From Vibrio penaeicida (GTDB lineage Bacteria > Pseudomonadota > Gammaproteobacteria > Enterobacterales > Vibrionaceae): a stretch of 64,000 bases of DNA. How positions within the stretch are numbered: position 1 is the first letter of the stretch; each line of letters begins with the position of its first letter. The notes under the pieces were generated by a model. The model made no database searches, was not told the origin of the DNA, and saw only the letters and a list, made by a program, of their open reading frames with translations. Shown piece after piece: positions 57,232 through 64,000 of the stretch. The position numbers and the translations under genes were made by a program. The stretch is taken from positions 3,596,001-3,660,000 of the forward strand of contig NZ_AP025144.1 of the NCBI RefSeq assembly GCF_019977755.1, read 5' to 3'.

Positions 57232-58152
57232 CTAGAATATTGAGCGACCAATACGTTCTGAAAGCAGTTCTAAAGCTCGTGTACCCGCTAAAGAATTCCC
57301 CGACGCATCGAGCTCTGGAGACCATACAGCGATAGTCATTTCACCGGGTACGATGGCAACAATCCCCCCGCCAACACCAGATTTACCCGGCATACCAACT
57401 CGATACGCAAATTCGCCTGCACCGTCATACAAACCACACGTCGCTAACAATGCGTTAAGCTGTTTTGTTTGTGTAGGTGTGATCACTTGCTTACCAGTTT
57501 GTACCGATACTCCTTTGTTTGCCAAATAACTGAACGTTTTGGCTAAATCAACGCAGCTCATCTTTAATGCGCAGGCATGGAAGTAATTATTCAGCACTGG
57601 AATCACGTCATTTTGGAAATTACCAAATGATCGCATTAGGTAAGCAATTGCCGCATTGCGGTCGCTGTGCATCATTTCCGAGGCTGCCACGACTTTGTCG
57701 TACACAATATGAGTATCCCCTGAAAGCTGGCGAACAAACTCCAGTAACCGCTGCCTTGGCGCAGAAAGGCGGCTATGAAGTAAATCGGCAACCACAATGG
57801 CTCCTGCATTAATGAAAGGGTTACGAGGGATCCCCTGCTCCATTTCTAGCTGAATCATTGAGTTGAATGCTTGACCCGATGGCTCTTTTCCAACTCGTAT
57901 CCAGATTTCTTCTTGCTGATACAAAACCATGGCGAGCGTTAGGCTTAACGCTTTGGAAATAGACTGAATCGAAAAAGGTTCATCGGCATCGCCAGACTGA
58001 AATACTTTTCCATCATTGGTGTAAACGGCGATCGCTAATTTTTCATTGTGAACTTTTGCTAATGCAGGAATGTAGTCGGCGACTTTGCCTTTCCCAATCA
58101 ACGGTCGAACATCATCAAGTATGTCGGCAAGCAGTAAGTTTGTAGGTTTCAT
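57232..58152 (-). CDS. glsB: Glutaminase
   Basis: 306 residues. It hydrolyses glutamine to glutamate and ammonia. The serine-lysine pair is in [12 protein letters not shown] (S64, K67). It shows [16 protein letters not shown], the SYLANKGVS segment and the C-terminal [15 protein letters not shown]. It is a single gene in front of hemW, convergent with it. Confidence 0.96.
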   Translation of the reverse strand: MKPTNLLLADILDDVRPLIGKGKVADYIPALAKVHNEKLAIAVYTNDGKVFQSGDADEPFSIQSISKALSLTLAMVLYQQEEIWIRVGKEPSGQAFNSMIQLEMEQGIPRNPFINAGAIVVADLLHSRLSAPRQRLLEFVRQLSGDTHIVYDKVVAASEMMHSDRNAAIAYLMRSFGNFQNDVIPVLNNYFHACALKMSCVDLAKTFSYLANKGVSVQTGKQVITPTQTKQLNALLATCGLYDGAGEFAYRVGMPGKSGVGGGIVAIVPGEMTIAVWSPELDASGNSLAGTRALELLSERIGRSIF

Positions 58153-58212
58153 TAATTATTGGACCTTAATTTTTATTCTTATCGTTTTTCTTTTTCGCCC
58201 TATAGAAGAGCA

Positions 58213-58240
58213 AAAAAGCCAACATAACGTTGGCTTTTTT
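58213..58240 (-). terminator. Terminator after trmB
   Basis: AAAAAAGCCAACATAA / GTTGGCTTTTTT stem (10-12 bp) flanked by A and T, about 80 bases past the trmB stop. Confidence 0.85.
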
Positions 58241-58319
58241 GGGCATCATCACCGAAGTATTAATTGGTGAGTACCCAGAAATAAATTGCTTCTAACCTTA
58301 GGCAGTTAGCGCTTAAAAG

Positions 58320-59039
58320 TTAGCTTACACGCTTAAATTTAATATCCCAAACACCATGCCCCAAACGGTGGCCTCGCGCCTCAAATTTAGTTAAAGGGCG
58401 ATCGTCTGGTCTTGGCACAAAATCACCTTCTTCAGCAATATTTGTGTAGCCAGGTGCTTCATTCATCACTTCAATCATATGTTCTGCATAATTCTCCCAG
58501 TCGGTTGCCATATGGAAGATACCCTCTTCCAATTTCAGTTTTTGGCGAACCATTTCAGCAAAATCAAGCTGAACAATACGGCGCTTATGGTGACGCTTTT
58601 TATGCCACGGGTCTGGGAAGAAAAGTTGAAGTGTCGCTAAACTACTGTCTGGAATCATGTTCGCAAACACTTCCACCGCATCGTGACACATTACACGCAA
58701 GTTAGTAATACCCGCTTCGCGCGCTGCTGCAAGGCAAGCGCCGACACCTGGGCTGTGCACTTCTATACCAATGAAGTTTTTCTCTGGTGCATTTTTTGCC
58801 ATTTCAACTAATGATGCACCCATTCCGAAACCAATCTCCAGAACCACAGGATTGTCATTACCAAATACTTCTTTCCAATCAAGAAGCTGTGATTGATAGT
58901 CGATACCCATTGTCGGCCAGCACTCATTCATCGCACTTTCCTGACCTTTGGTAAGACGCCCTTCACGACGTACAAAACTGCGAACTTTACGTACCAGTTT
59001 GCCGTCTTCAGTGTATTCGTTAGTGGTCACTTCACTCAT
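58320..59039 (-). CDS. trmB: tRNA (guanine-N7)-methyltransferase TrmB
   Basis: 239 residues. TrmB methylates G46 of tRNAs. It shows the SAM motif [32 protein letters not shown], and [17 protein letters not shown], the signature of the family. It is divergent from mutY, as in E. coli. Confidence 0.97.
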   Translation of the reverse strand: MSEVTTNEYTEDGKLVRKVRSFVRREGRLTKGQESAMNECWPTMGIDYQSQLLDWKEVFGNDNPVVLEIGFGMGASLVEMAKNAPEKNFIGIEVHSPGVGACLAAAREAGITNLRVMCHDAVEVFANMIPDSSLATLQLFFPDPWHKKRHHKRRIVQLDFAEMVRQKLKLEEGIFHMATDWENYAEHMIEVMNEAPGYTNIAEEGDFVPRPDDRPLTKFEARGHRLGHGVWDIKFKRVS

Positions 59040-59228
59040 TGATTATAGCCTGCGCATTAATTGATCAAAGCGGGGATTATCCAAAGAATTGGCGTTGGTG
59101 CAAGTGTTATTCGAAGAAAAAGCTCTTGGCAATTTCACACACTATCTCCACACACTTTGTCGGTTTTACATCCAGCCCTAAGTGTGGTGCAATTTTGCCC
59201 TTAATAAAAGCAAAAAGCAGAGCATGTC

Positions 59229-60281
59229 GTGACACCATTCGCAAAGGCAATTTTAACTTGGTATGACGCCTACGGGCGAAAGAGTCTACCGTGGCAAAAG
59301 AACAAAACCGCGTATTCGGTTTGGCTATCTGAGATCATGCTTCAGCAGACTCAGGTCGCCACCGTCATTCCATACTACGAGCGTTTTCTTAACCGCTTTC
59401 CTACAGTAACGGATCTCGCTAATGCCGAACAAGATGAAGTCCTGCACCTATGGACAGGGCTTGGATACTACGCACGGGCAAGGAACCTACATAAAGCCGC
59501 AAAGGAGGTCGCTGAAAAATACCAAGGTGAATTTCCAAAAGATCTGGAGAGCATGAACGCCCTTCCGGGAATTGGTCGTTCCACTGCAGCTGCCGTACTT
59601 TCGTCTGTTTACAAGCTACCCCACGCCATTCTAGACGGGAACGTAAAGCGTACATTAGCGCGTAGCTTTGCTGTTTCTGGCTGGCCAGGGCAAAAAAAAG
59701 TAGAAAATAAGCTTTGGGAGTACGCTGAACAGCACACTCCAAACACCGATGTCGATAAATACAACCAAGCAATGATGGATATGGGCGCAATGATTTGTAC
59801 CCGAAGCAAACCAAAATGCACGTTATGCCCTGTATCGACAATGTGTGAAAGCAACAAAAATGGGAATCAACTTGATTACCCAGGTAAAAAACCGAAAAAA
59901 GAAAAACCCGTAAAAGAGACTTGGTTCGCATTGCTCTATCACGATAACCACATATGGTTGGAACAAAGACCACAAAGTGGAATTTGGGGCGGGCTATTTT
60001 GTTTTCCTCAAAAAGAAGACCAAGAATTAGCGACAGAGTTAAACAAACGTTCAATTACGGAATCAACCATAGATGAAGAAAAAACGCTGATTGCGTTTCG
60101 TCATACTTTCAGCCATTACCATCTAGATATCACGCCTGTTTTGTTCAAACTTTCTAAACAGCCAGATATGGTAATGGAAGGAACGAAAGGTCTCTGGTAT
60201 AACTTGTCACAACCTGAAGAAATTGGCTTAGCTGCTCCTGTAAAGCAGTTAATTGAAAGCCTACCCTTTGAAATAAATTAA
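59229..60281 (+). CDS. mutY: Adenine DNA glycosylase MutY
   Basis: 350 residues, as in E. coli. MutY removes adenine mispaired with 8-oxoguanine. It shows the catalytic glutamate in [10 protein letters not shown], the helix-hairpin-helix [14 protein letters not shown] with [11 protein letters not shown], and the [4Fe-4S] cysteines C190, C197, C200 and C206. A NUDIX-like C-terminal domain (about 225-345) recognises 8-oxoG. The start is GTG at 59229. yggX follows 9 bases later. Confidence 0.97.
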   Translation: MTPFAKAILTWYDAYGRKSLPWQKNKTAYSVWLSEIMLQQTQVATVIPYYERFLNRFPTVTDLANAEQDEVLHLWTGLGYYARARNLHKAAKEVAEKYQGEFPKDLESMNALPGIGRSTAAAVLSSVYKLPHAILDGNVKRTLARSFAVSGWPGQKKVENKLWEYAEQHTPNTDVDKYNQAMMDMGAMICTRSKPKCTLCPVSTMCESNKNGNQLDYPGKKPKKEKPVKETWFALLYHDNHIWLEQRPQSGIWGGLFCFPQKEDQELATELNKRSITESTIDEEKTLIAFRHTFSHYHLDITPVLFKLSKQPDMVMEGTKGLWYNLSQPEEIGLAAPVKQLIESLPFEIN

Positions 60282-60290
60282 GGAGCCATT

Positions 60291-60563
60291 ATGAGCCGCA
60301 CTGTTTTCTGTGCTCGATTGAAGAAAGACGGAGAGGGATTGGATTTTCAACTGTATCCCGGTGATCTGGGCAAGCGTATTTTTGATAACATCTCGAAAGA
60401 AGCTTGGGGTATGTGGCAGCACAAACAAACCATGCTTATCAATGAGAAGAAGCTCAACATGATGGACCCTGAGCATCGTAAAGAGCTAGAAAAAGAAATG
60501 GTCAAATTCTTGTTTGAAGGTAAAGACGTCGTCATCGATGGTTACACGCCACCGAGTGAATGA
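60291..60563 (+). CDS. yggX: Fe(2+)-trafficking protein YggX
   Basis: 90 residues, as in E. coli. YggX protects iron-sulfur proteins against oxidation and may carry iron. It shows [19 protein letters not shown] (single conserved cysteine), [20 protein letters not shown] and [13 protein letters not shown]. An AGGAG ribosome site lies 6 bases before the start. It is coupled to mutY, a sensible pairing in oxidative DNA/iron damage control. Confidence 0.97.
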   Translation: MSRTVFCARLKKDGEGLDFQLYPGDLGKRIFDNISKEAWGMWQHKQTMLINEKKLNMMDPEHRKELEKEMVKFLFEGKDVVIDGYTPPSE

Positions 60564-60600
60564 TCACTTAAACGCATAACCTACCTTTACCTTTATCCCT

Positions 60601-60639
60601 TAAAAAGACATCATTGCTTTCATTAACGGTGTCTTTTTC
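60601..60639 (+). terminator. Hairpin between yggX and mltC
   Basis: AAAAAGACA / TGTCTTTTT stem with a long loop, ending just before the mltC start at 60649. It is probably a yggX terminator. Confidence 0.6.
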
Positions 60640-60648
60640 GGGAAAACG

Positions 60649-61785
60649 ATGAAAAAAATATTCTACTTTTGTACTGCTTTATTACTCGTGGGATGCAGTC
60701 GTGAATTTATCGAAAACATTTACCAAGTAGATTACGAGCCCACCAATCGATTCGCCAAAAACCTCGCTGAGCTCCCTGGTCAATTCCAAAAAGACATTGC
60801 TGCACTTGATGCGTTGATGAACAGTTTCTCCATTAATATTGAAAAGAAATGGGGTAAAGCTGAAATTCGAGTGGCAGGAAAAAGCAATTACGTAAAATAC
60901 ATAGATAACTACCAAAGCCGCGCAGAAGTTGATTTTGCAAAAGGTAAAGTAACCATCAGTACGGTTTCTTCTACTGAACCGAAAAAACACCTTAAAAATG
61001 CCATTATCACCACGTTGCTGACACCCGATGATCCTGCAAGTGTCGATTTGTATTCATCTTCCAATATAAAACTGGAAGGTAGACCCTTTCTTTACCAACA
61101 AGTCGTAGACCAAGACAAAAAAGCAATCCAATGGAGCTGGCGCGCAAATCGTTTTGCTGATTACCTCATCGCCAACCAGTTAAAGTCACGAACCATTGAT
61201 TTCAAAAAATCCTTCTACGTTGAAATTCCGATGGTTAAAGACCATTTTGAACGCCGCAGCTATAAATACGCTGACATCGTTCAAAGAGCGTCACGCAAGT
61301 ATGACATCCCCGAAGATCTGATTTACGCCATTATCAAAACCGAGAGTAGCTTCAACCCTTATGCCGTTAGCTGGGCAAATGCTTATGGTTTGATGCAAGT
61401 TGTTCCTAAAACTGCAGGCCGCGACGTATTTAAACTCGTCAAAAAGAAGCCAGGGCAACCTTCCCCTGAATACTTATTCGATCCTGAAAAGAATATCGAT
61501 ACAGGTACCGCTTATTTCTACATTCTGAAGAACCGCTACCTAAAAAATGTGAAACACCCGACCTCTTTAGAATACAGTATGATTTCAGCCTACAACGGTG
61601 GAACCGGAGGTGTGTTAAATACATTCAATCGTAACGATAGAAAACGAGCCATGAGAGATTTAAATTCCCTTCAACCAAATCAAGTTTATTGGGCTCTGAC
61701 CAAGAAACACCCGAACAGCGAAGCTCGCCGTTATCTGGAAAAAGTGACTAAATTCAAGCGCGACTTCAATTCCGGTAAGAGTTAA
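60649..61785 (+). CDS. mltC: Membrane-bound lytic murein transglycosylase C
   Basis: 378 residues. MltC is an outer-membrane lipoprotein that cleaves peptidoglycan glycan strands. A lipoprotein signal (KIFYFCTALLLVGC) has the lipid cysteine near residue 16. The SLT domain (about 205-360) carries the catalytic glutamate in IYAIIKTESSFNPYA and AYGLMQV, with SAYNGGTGGVL. It is the last gene in the mutY-yggX-mltC run. Confidence 0.96.
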   Translation: MKKIFYFCTALLLVGCSREFIENIYQVDYEPTNRFAKNLAELPGQFQKDIAALDALMNSFSINIEKKWGKAEIRVAGKSNYVKYIDNYQSRAEVDFAKGKVTISTVSSTEPKKHLKNAIITTLLTPDDPASVDLYSSSNIKLEGRPFLYQQVVDQDKKAIQWSWRANRFADYLIANQLKSRTIDFKKSFYVEIPMVKDHFERRSYKYADIVQRASRKYDIPEDLIYAIIKTESSFNPYAVSWANAYGLMQVVPKTAGRDVFKLVKKKPGQPSPEYLFDPEKNIDTGTAYFYILKNRYLKNVKHPTSLEYSMISAYNGGTGGVLNTFNRNDRKRAMRDLNSLQPNQVYWALTKKHPNSEARRYLEKVTKFKRDFNSGKS

Positions 61786-61898
61786 GTGTTGAAACTTAGG
61801 CATATCGTTTACTTTCTCGACAAAAACACACTTTTTTGATTTTTTTTGCAAAAAGAAGTTGACGGTAAGGCTGAAAATCCGTTTAATAGCGCTCCGTC

Positions 61899-61974
61899 GC
61901 CCGGATAGCTCAGTCGGTAGAGCAGAGGATTGAAAATCCTCGTGTCGGTGGTTCGATTCCGCCTCCGGGCACCA
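61899..61974 (+). tRNA. tRNA-Phe(GAA), first copy
   Basis: 76 bases with an encoded CCA end. Acceptor stem GCCCGGA / TCCGGGC, D-arm AGCTCAGTCGGTAGAGC, anticodon stem GAGGA/TCCTC with loop TTGAAAA (anticodon GAA), T-arm with GGTTCGATTCC. It heads a cluster of four tRNAs downstream of mltC. Confidence 0.97.
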
Positions 61975-62031
61975 CAATTTGATTGTTGGTGTCTCATTTA
62001 GACGTTAACAAAGTAGCAAAGAATTTAGTGT

Positions 62032-62107
<76 letters not shown>

Positions 62108-62114
62108 TTCTTTT

Positions 62115-62190
62115 GCCTCGATAGCTCAGTCGGTAGAGCAGAGGATTGAAAATCCTCGTGTCGGTGGTTCGATTCCGCCTCGAGGCACCA
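62115..62190 (+). tRNA. tRNA-Phe(GAA), second copy with different acceptor stem
   Basis: 76 bases with encoded CCA. Identical to the copy at 61899-61974 through D, anticodon and T arms, but the acceptor stem reads GCCTCGA / TCGAGGC: pairs 4:69 and 5:68 are both changed, each with compensation. Confidence 0.97.
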
Positions 62191-62228
62191 TTATTTGGTG
62201 CTTGTCTCAATGAGATAACACAAATAAT

Positions 62229-62304
62229 TCCCCCTTAGTTCAGTTGGTAGAACGGCGGACTGTTAATCCGTATGTCGCAGGTTCGAGTCCCGCAGGGGGA
62301 GCCA
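62229..62304 (+). tRNA. tRNA-Asn(GTT)
   Basis: 76 bases with encoded CCA (ends AGCCA). Acceptor stem TCCCCCT / AGGGGGA, anticodon stem CGGA/TCCG with loop CTGTTAA (anticodon GTT). It is the last tRNA of the cluster. Confidence 0.97.
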
Positions 62305-62313
62305 CTTTTAAGA

Positions 62314-62342
62314 AGCCAAGTCGAAAGACTTGGCTTTTTTCG
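62314..62342 (+). terminator. Terminator after the tRNA cluster
   Basis: AAGCCAAGTC / GACTTGGCTT stem with a GAAA loop and six T. Confidence 0.92.
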
Positions 62343-62832
62343 TTCTAATTACTCATATCCCGCTTATACTTCAGGTCTTGATGGCTCCATAAGCCCCATC
62401 AGAAAAACATCATTTAAAACAGCCTACCTAAAGCGGTCATCTTGACCATAAGCTGAAACCAAATTAAGTCAGTTATCTCAACAGAATCAACTTAAAAATC
62501 CATATGCGCATAACGACATTACTCGCTATGCAATCGATAAATGTATGTCATCTAACAATTAAGATTTCATTTTCTATTAATGATGATTTTATTGATCACC
62601 ATTCAAATATTAATAATTTATGAATTCCCACTGATAGTTAGCCCAACAAAATAAGATAACGAATTCTATGATTAATACTCGTACTAATAGAATATCCAGC
62701 CAATTATTTTATGCACTAAATATCATAATTTACCAAACAAAATCTCGATTAATTATTCGCCTAGATGTCAATTATTTCGAGCTAAAAATTTAATCTAACT
62801 CATACTTTGATATTTAAGCATTATAAAAATAT
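62343..62832. other. AT-rich gene-free stretch before the chemoreceptor
   Basis: About 490 bases with no convincing reading frame, repeat or RNA fold that I could identify. It is richer in A and T than the genes around it. It separates the tRNA cluster from the chemoreceptor promoter. Confidence 0.5.
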
Positions 62833-62858
62833 TAAACTCTACCCTAATATGCCGATAT
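62833..62858 (+). promoter_or_regulatory. Candidate sigma-28 (FliA) promoter of the chemoreceptor
   Basis: TAAA (62833-62836), 14 bases, GCCGATAT (62851-62858). The FliA consensus is TAAA, 15 bases, GCCGATAA, so the match is 11 of 12 with one base shorter spacing. It lies 70 bases before the start codon. Confidence 0.55.
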
Positions 62859-62927
62859 AAAGCAGCAGGCAGAAATCGATACTTGGTTTCGGCTGACTTT
62901 AATTAGGCAAACTGCCGAGGGGACACC

Positions 62928-64000
62928 ATGAAATTAAAAACTCAATCTTATTTGCTTTCGGCGATCATTCTGGTTTCGCTGCTAGCATTGACCGCTACAG
63001 GCTTGTGGACACTGCGCGTTGCCAGTAACCTAGATAACAAGTCTCGTGTAACCGAACTGTTCAAAAGTACGTACAGTATTTTGGGCGAGATGGAAAAAAT
63101 GGCGCAGGATGGGACCCTTACAGAGGAACAAGCAAAAACAATCGCTACTCGCATCCTTCGAAACAATATTTATAAAGACAATGAATACGTTTATGTTGCG
63201 GATGAAAACCTCAACTTTGTAGCGACCCCTTTAGATCCTCAACTCCATGGAACCAGCTTCCATGATTTCAAAGATGGAAACGGCGGCAGTGTTGGTAGCA
63301 TTCTTCAACAAGCGGTAGCACAAAATCCAAACGGCATTGCGGAATACGTCTGGACACAAAAACAGGCAGACAACTCGATAGAAGAAAAGCTGTCCATTGC
63401 TGAAAAGTCTCAAGTGTGGGGCTGGTACGTGGGTACTGGTATCGGATTTAATGAAGTGAATGAGCGATTCTGGTCTACCGCTAAATGGCAGCTCACTCTT
63501 TGTGTCTTCATTGGTGGGGCTATCTTTATTATTCTTCTTCTCGCTATTCGCCGAATGATATCACTACTAGGTGGGGAGCCTCAGGAAGTTCGCAAAGCCG
63601 TTCAAGCTGTCGCTGCAGGTCAAATCCAAGCAAACTTCAGTGAAGAGGCAGAGGAAGGCAGTATCTACCATGCAGTACAGCAGATGAGCCGCTCTCTTGC
63701 GCAATTGGTCAGCAACTTAGAGAAATCTATGGTCGCCCTAAGACAAGAGCTATCTGATGTCGAATCTCGCGCAGGTGTTATTGCTGGGTTAACAGATACA
63801 CAGCAACAGTCTACTGAAATGATTGCAACGGCAATGACGGAAATGGCCTCTTCTGCAAACAACGTAGCAGATTCAGCTCGAGACACAGCCTCCAACACCG
63901 ATGAAGCCGATAGACAAAGCCAAGTGACGCAGCAGCTTATTCACAGCACCGTAGGTAACATTGAAGGTTTGGCGACCCAGCTAGGTACAGCAAGCCAAGC
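62928..64000 (+). CDS. Methyl-accepting chemotaxis protein, N-terminal part (runs off the window)
   Basis: 357 residues are visible. An N-terminal membrane segment (about 7-29), a periplasmic single-Cache domain of the sCache_2 type (about 35-180, with YKDNEYVYVADENLNFVATPLD and WGWYVGTGIGFNEVN), a second membrane segment (about 187-207), a HAMP-like region (about 208-262) and the start of the methylated coiled coil (QQSTEMIATAMTEMASS) are seen. The ligand cannot be predicted; sCache_2 receptors commonly sense small organic acids. An AGGGG-type ribosome site precedes the start. Confidence 0.92.
   Translation, partial: MKLKTQSYLLSAIILVSLLALTATGLWTLRVASNLDNKSRVTELFKSTYSILGEMEKMAQDGTLTEEQAKTIATRILRNNIYKDNEYVYVADENLNFVATPLDPQLHGTSFHDFKDGNGGSVGSILQQAVAQNPNGIAEYVWTQKQADNSIEEKLSIAEKSQVWGWYVGTGIGFNEVNERFWSTAKWQLTLCVFIGGAIFIILLLAIRRMISLLGGEPQEVRKAVQAVAAGQIQANFSEEAEEGSIYHAVQQMSRSLAQLVSNLEKSMVALRQELSDVESRAGVIAGLTDTQQQSTEMIATAMTEMASSANNVADSARDTASNTDEADRQSQVTQQLIHSTVGNIEGLATQLGTASQ

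Noticed and set aside
61660..61977. 105-codon minus-strand frame across the mltC end and tRNA-Phe
   Set aside because: It overlaps the real mltC gene and a tRNA on the other strand; a well-known kind of false gene over tRNAs.

Overview
The window is a stretch of core chromosome from a gammaproteobacterium, almost certainly a Vibrio (Vibrionaceae, large chromosome). The basis is gene content and order (rseCBA-rpoE next to nadB; lepA-lepB-rnc-era-recO-pdxJ-acpS; zapA-6S RNA-ygfA; epd-pgk-fbaA-mscS-argO/argP; pilT-pilU next to yggS-proC), a VarS-type BarA kinase, ERIC-like and Vibrio-style inverted-terminal repeats, and moderate base composition. No prophage, plasmid, CRISPR array, transposase or recognisable defence island is present. 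Species was not determined.

Layout. 1-5149: pyrG (partial), mazG, relA and rlmD on the minus strand, with an ERIC-like element behind relA. 5352-8135: barA/varS. 8208-11468: a minus-strand cassette of outer-membrane porin, small PstS-like periplasmic protein and CHASE8-PAS-GGDEF cyclase. 11544-18040: the acpS-pdxJ-recO-era-rnc-lepB-lepA block (read lepA to acpS). 18133-20820: rpoE-rseA-rseB-rseC, divergent from nadB. 22776-23042: a MITE-like repeat, then sdhE-ygfX (minus), ygfZ and a YbaK-like deacylase (plus). 25391-25929: a gene-free interval with a probable CRP-controlled small RNA and a Pho-box-like promoter for ytfK. 26235-29212: ygfB-ubiH-ubiI. 29450-32830: zapA, 6S RNA, ygfA, rpiA, serA. 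32908-36831: yggE-like gene, argP/argO, a second YbaK-like gene, mscS. 37130-43292: central carbon genes fbaA, pgk, epd, tkt plus a small CxxC protein. 43615-50122: metK (with MetJ boxes), a DUF2189 membrane protein, sprT, endA/dns, rsmE, gshB, yqgE, ruvX. 50220-57190: pilU-pilT and the yggS-proC-yggT-yggU-DUF4426-rdgB-hemW run. 57232-61785: glsB, trmB, mutY, yggX, mltC. 61899-62304: a Phe-Thr-Phe-Asn tRNA array. 62928-64000: the start of a Cache-domain chemoreceptor.

Functionally the region concentrates stringent and envelope stress control (RelA, YtfK, RpoE/Rse, BarA), translation and ribosome quality genes (LepA, Era, RNase III, RsmE, RuvX/YqgF, RlmD), ubiquinone and succinate dehydrogenase maturation, nucleotide and DNA hygiene (MazG, RdgB, MutY, RecO, SprT), glycolysis/pentose phosphate enzymes and type IV pilus retraction. 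The most interesting unexplained items are the three-layer porin/binding-protein/cyclase cassette, the regulatory interval in front of ytfK, the paired LysR-type palindromes between argP and argO, and structured leaders in front of the DUF2189 gene and sprT. All functional calls were made by reading translations and motifs by eye; no database search was run.
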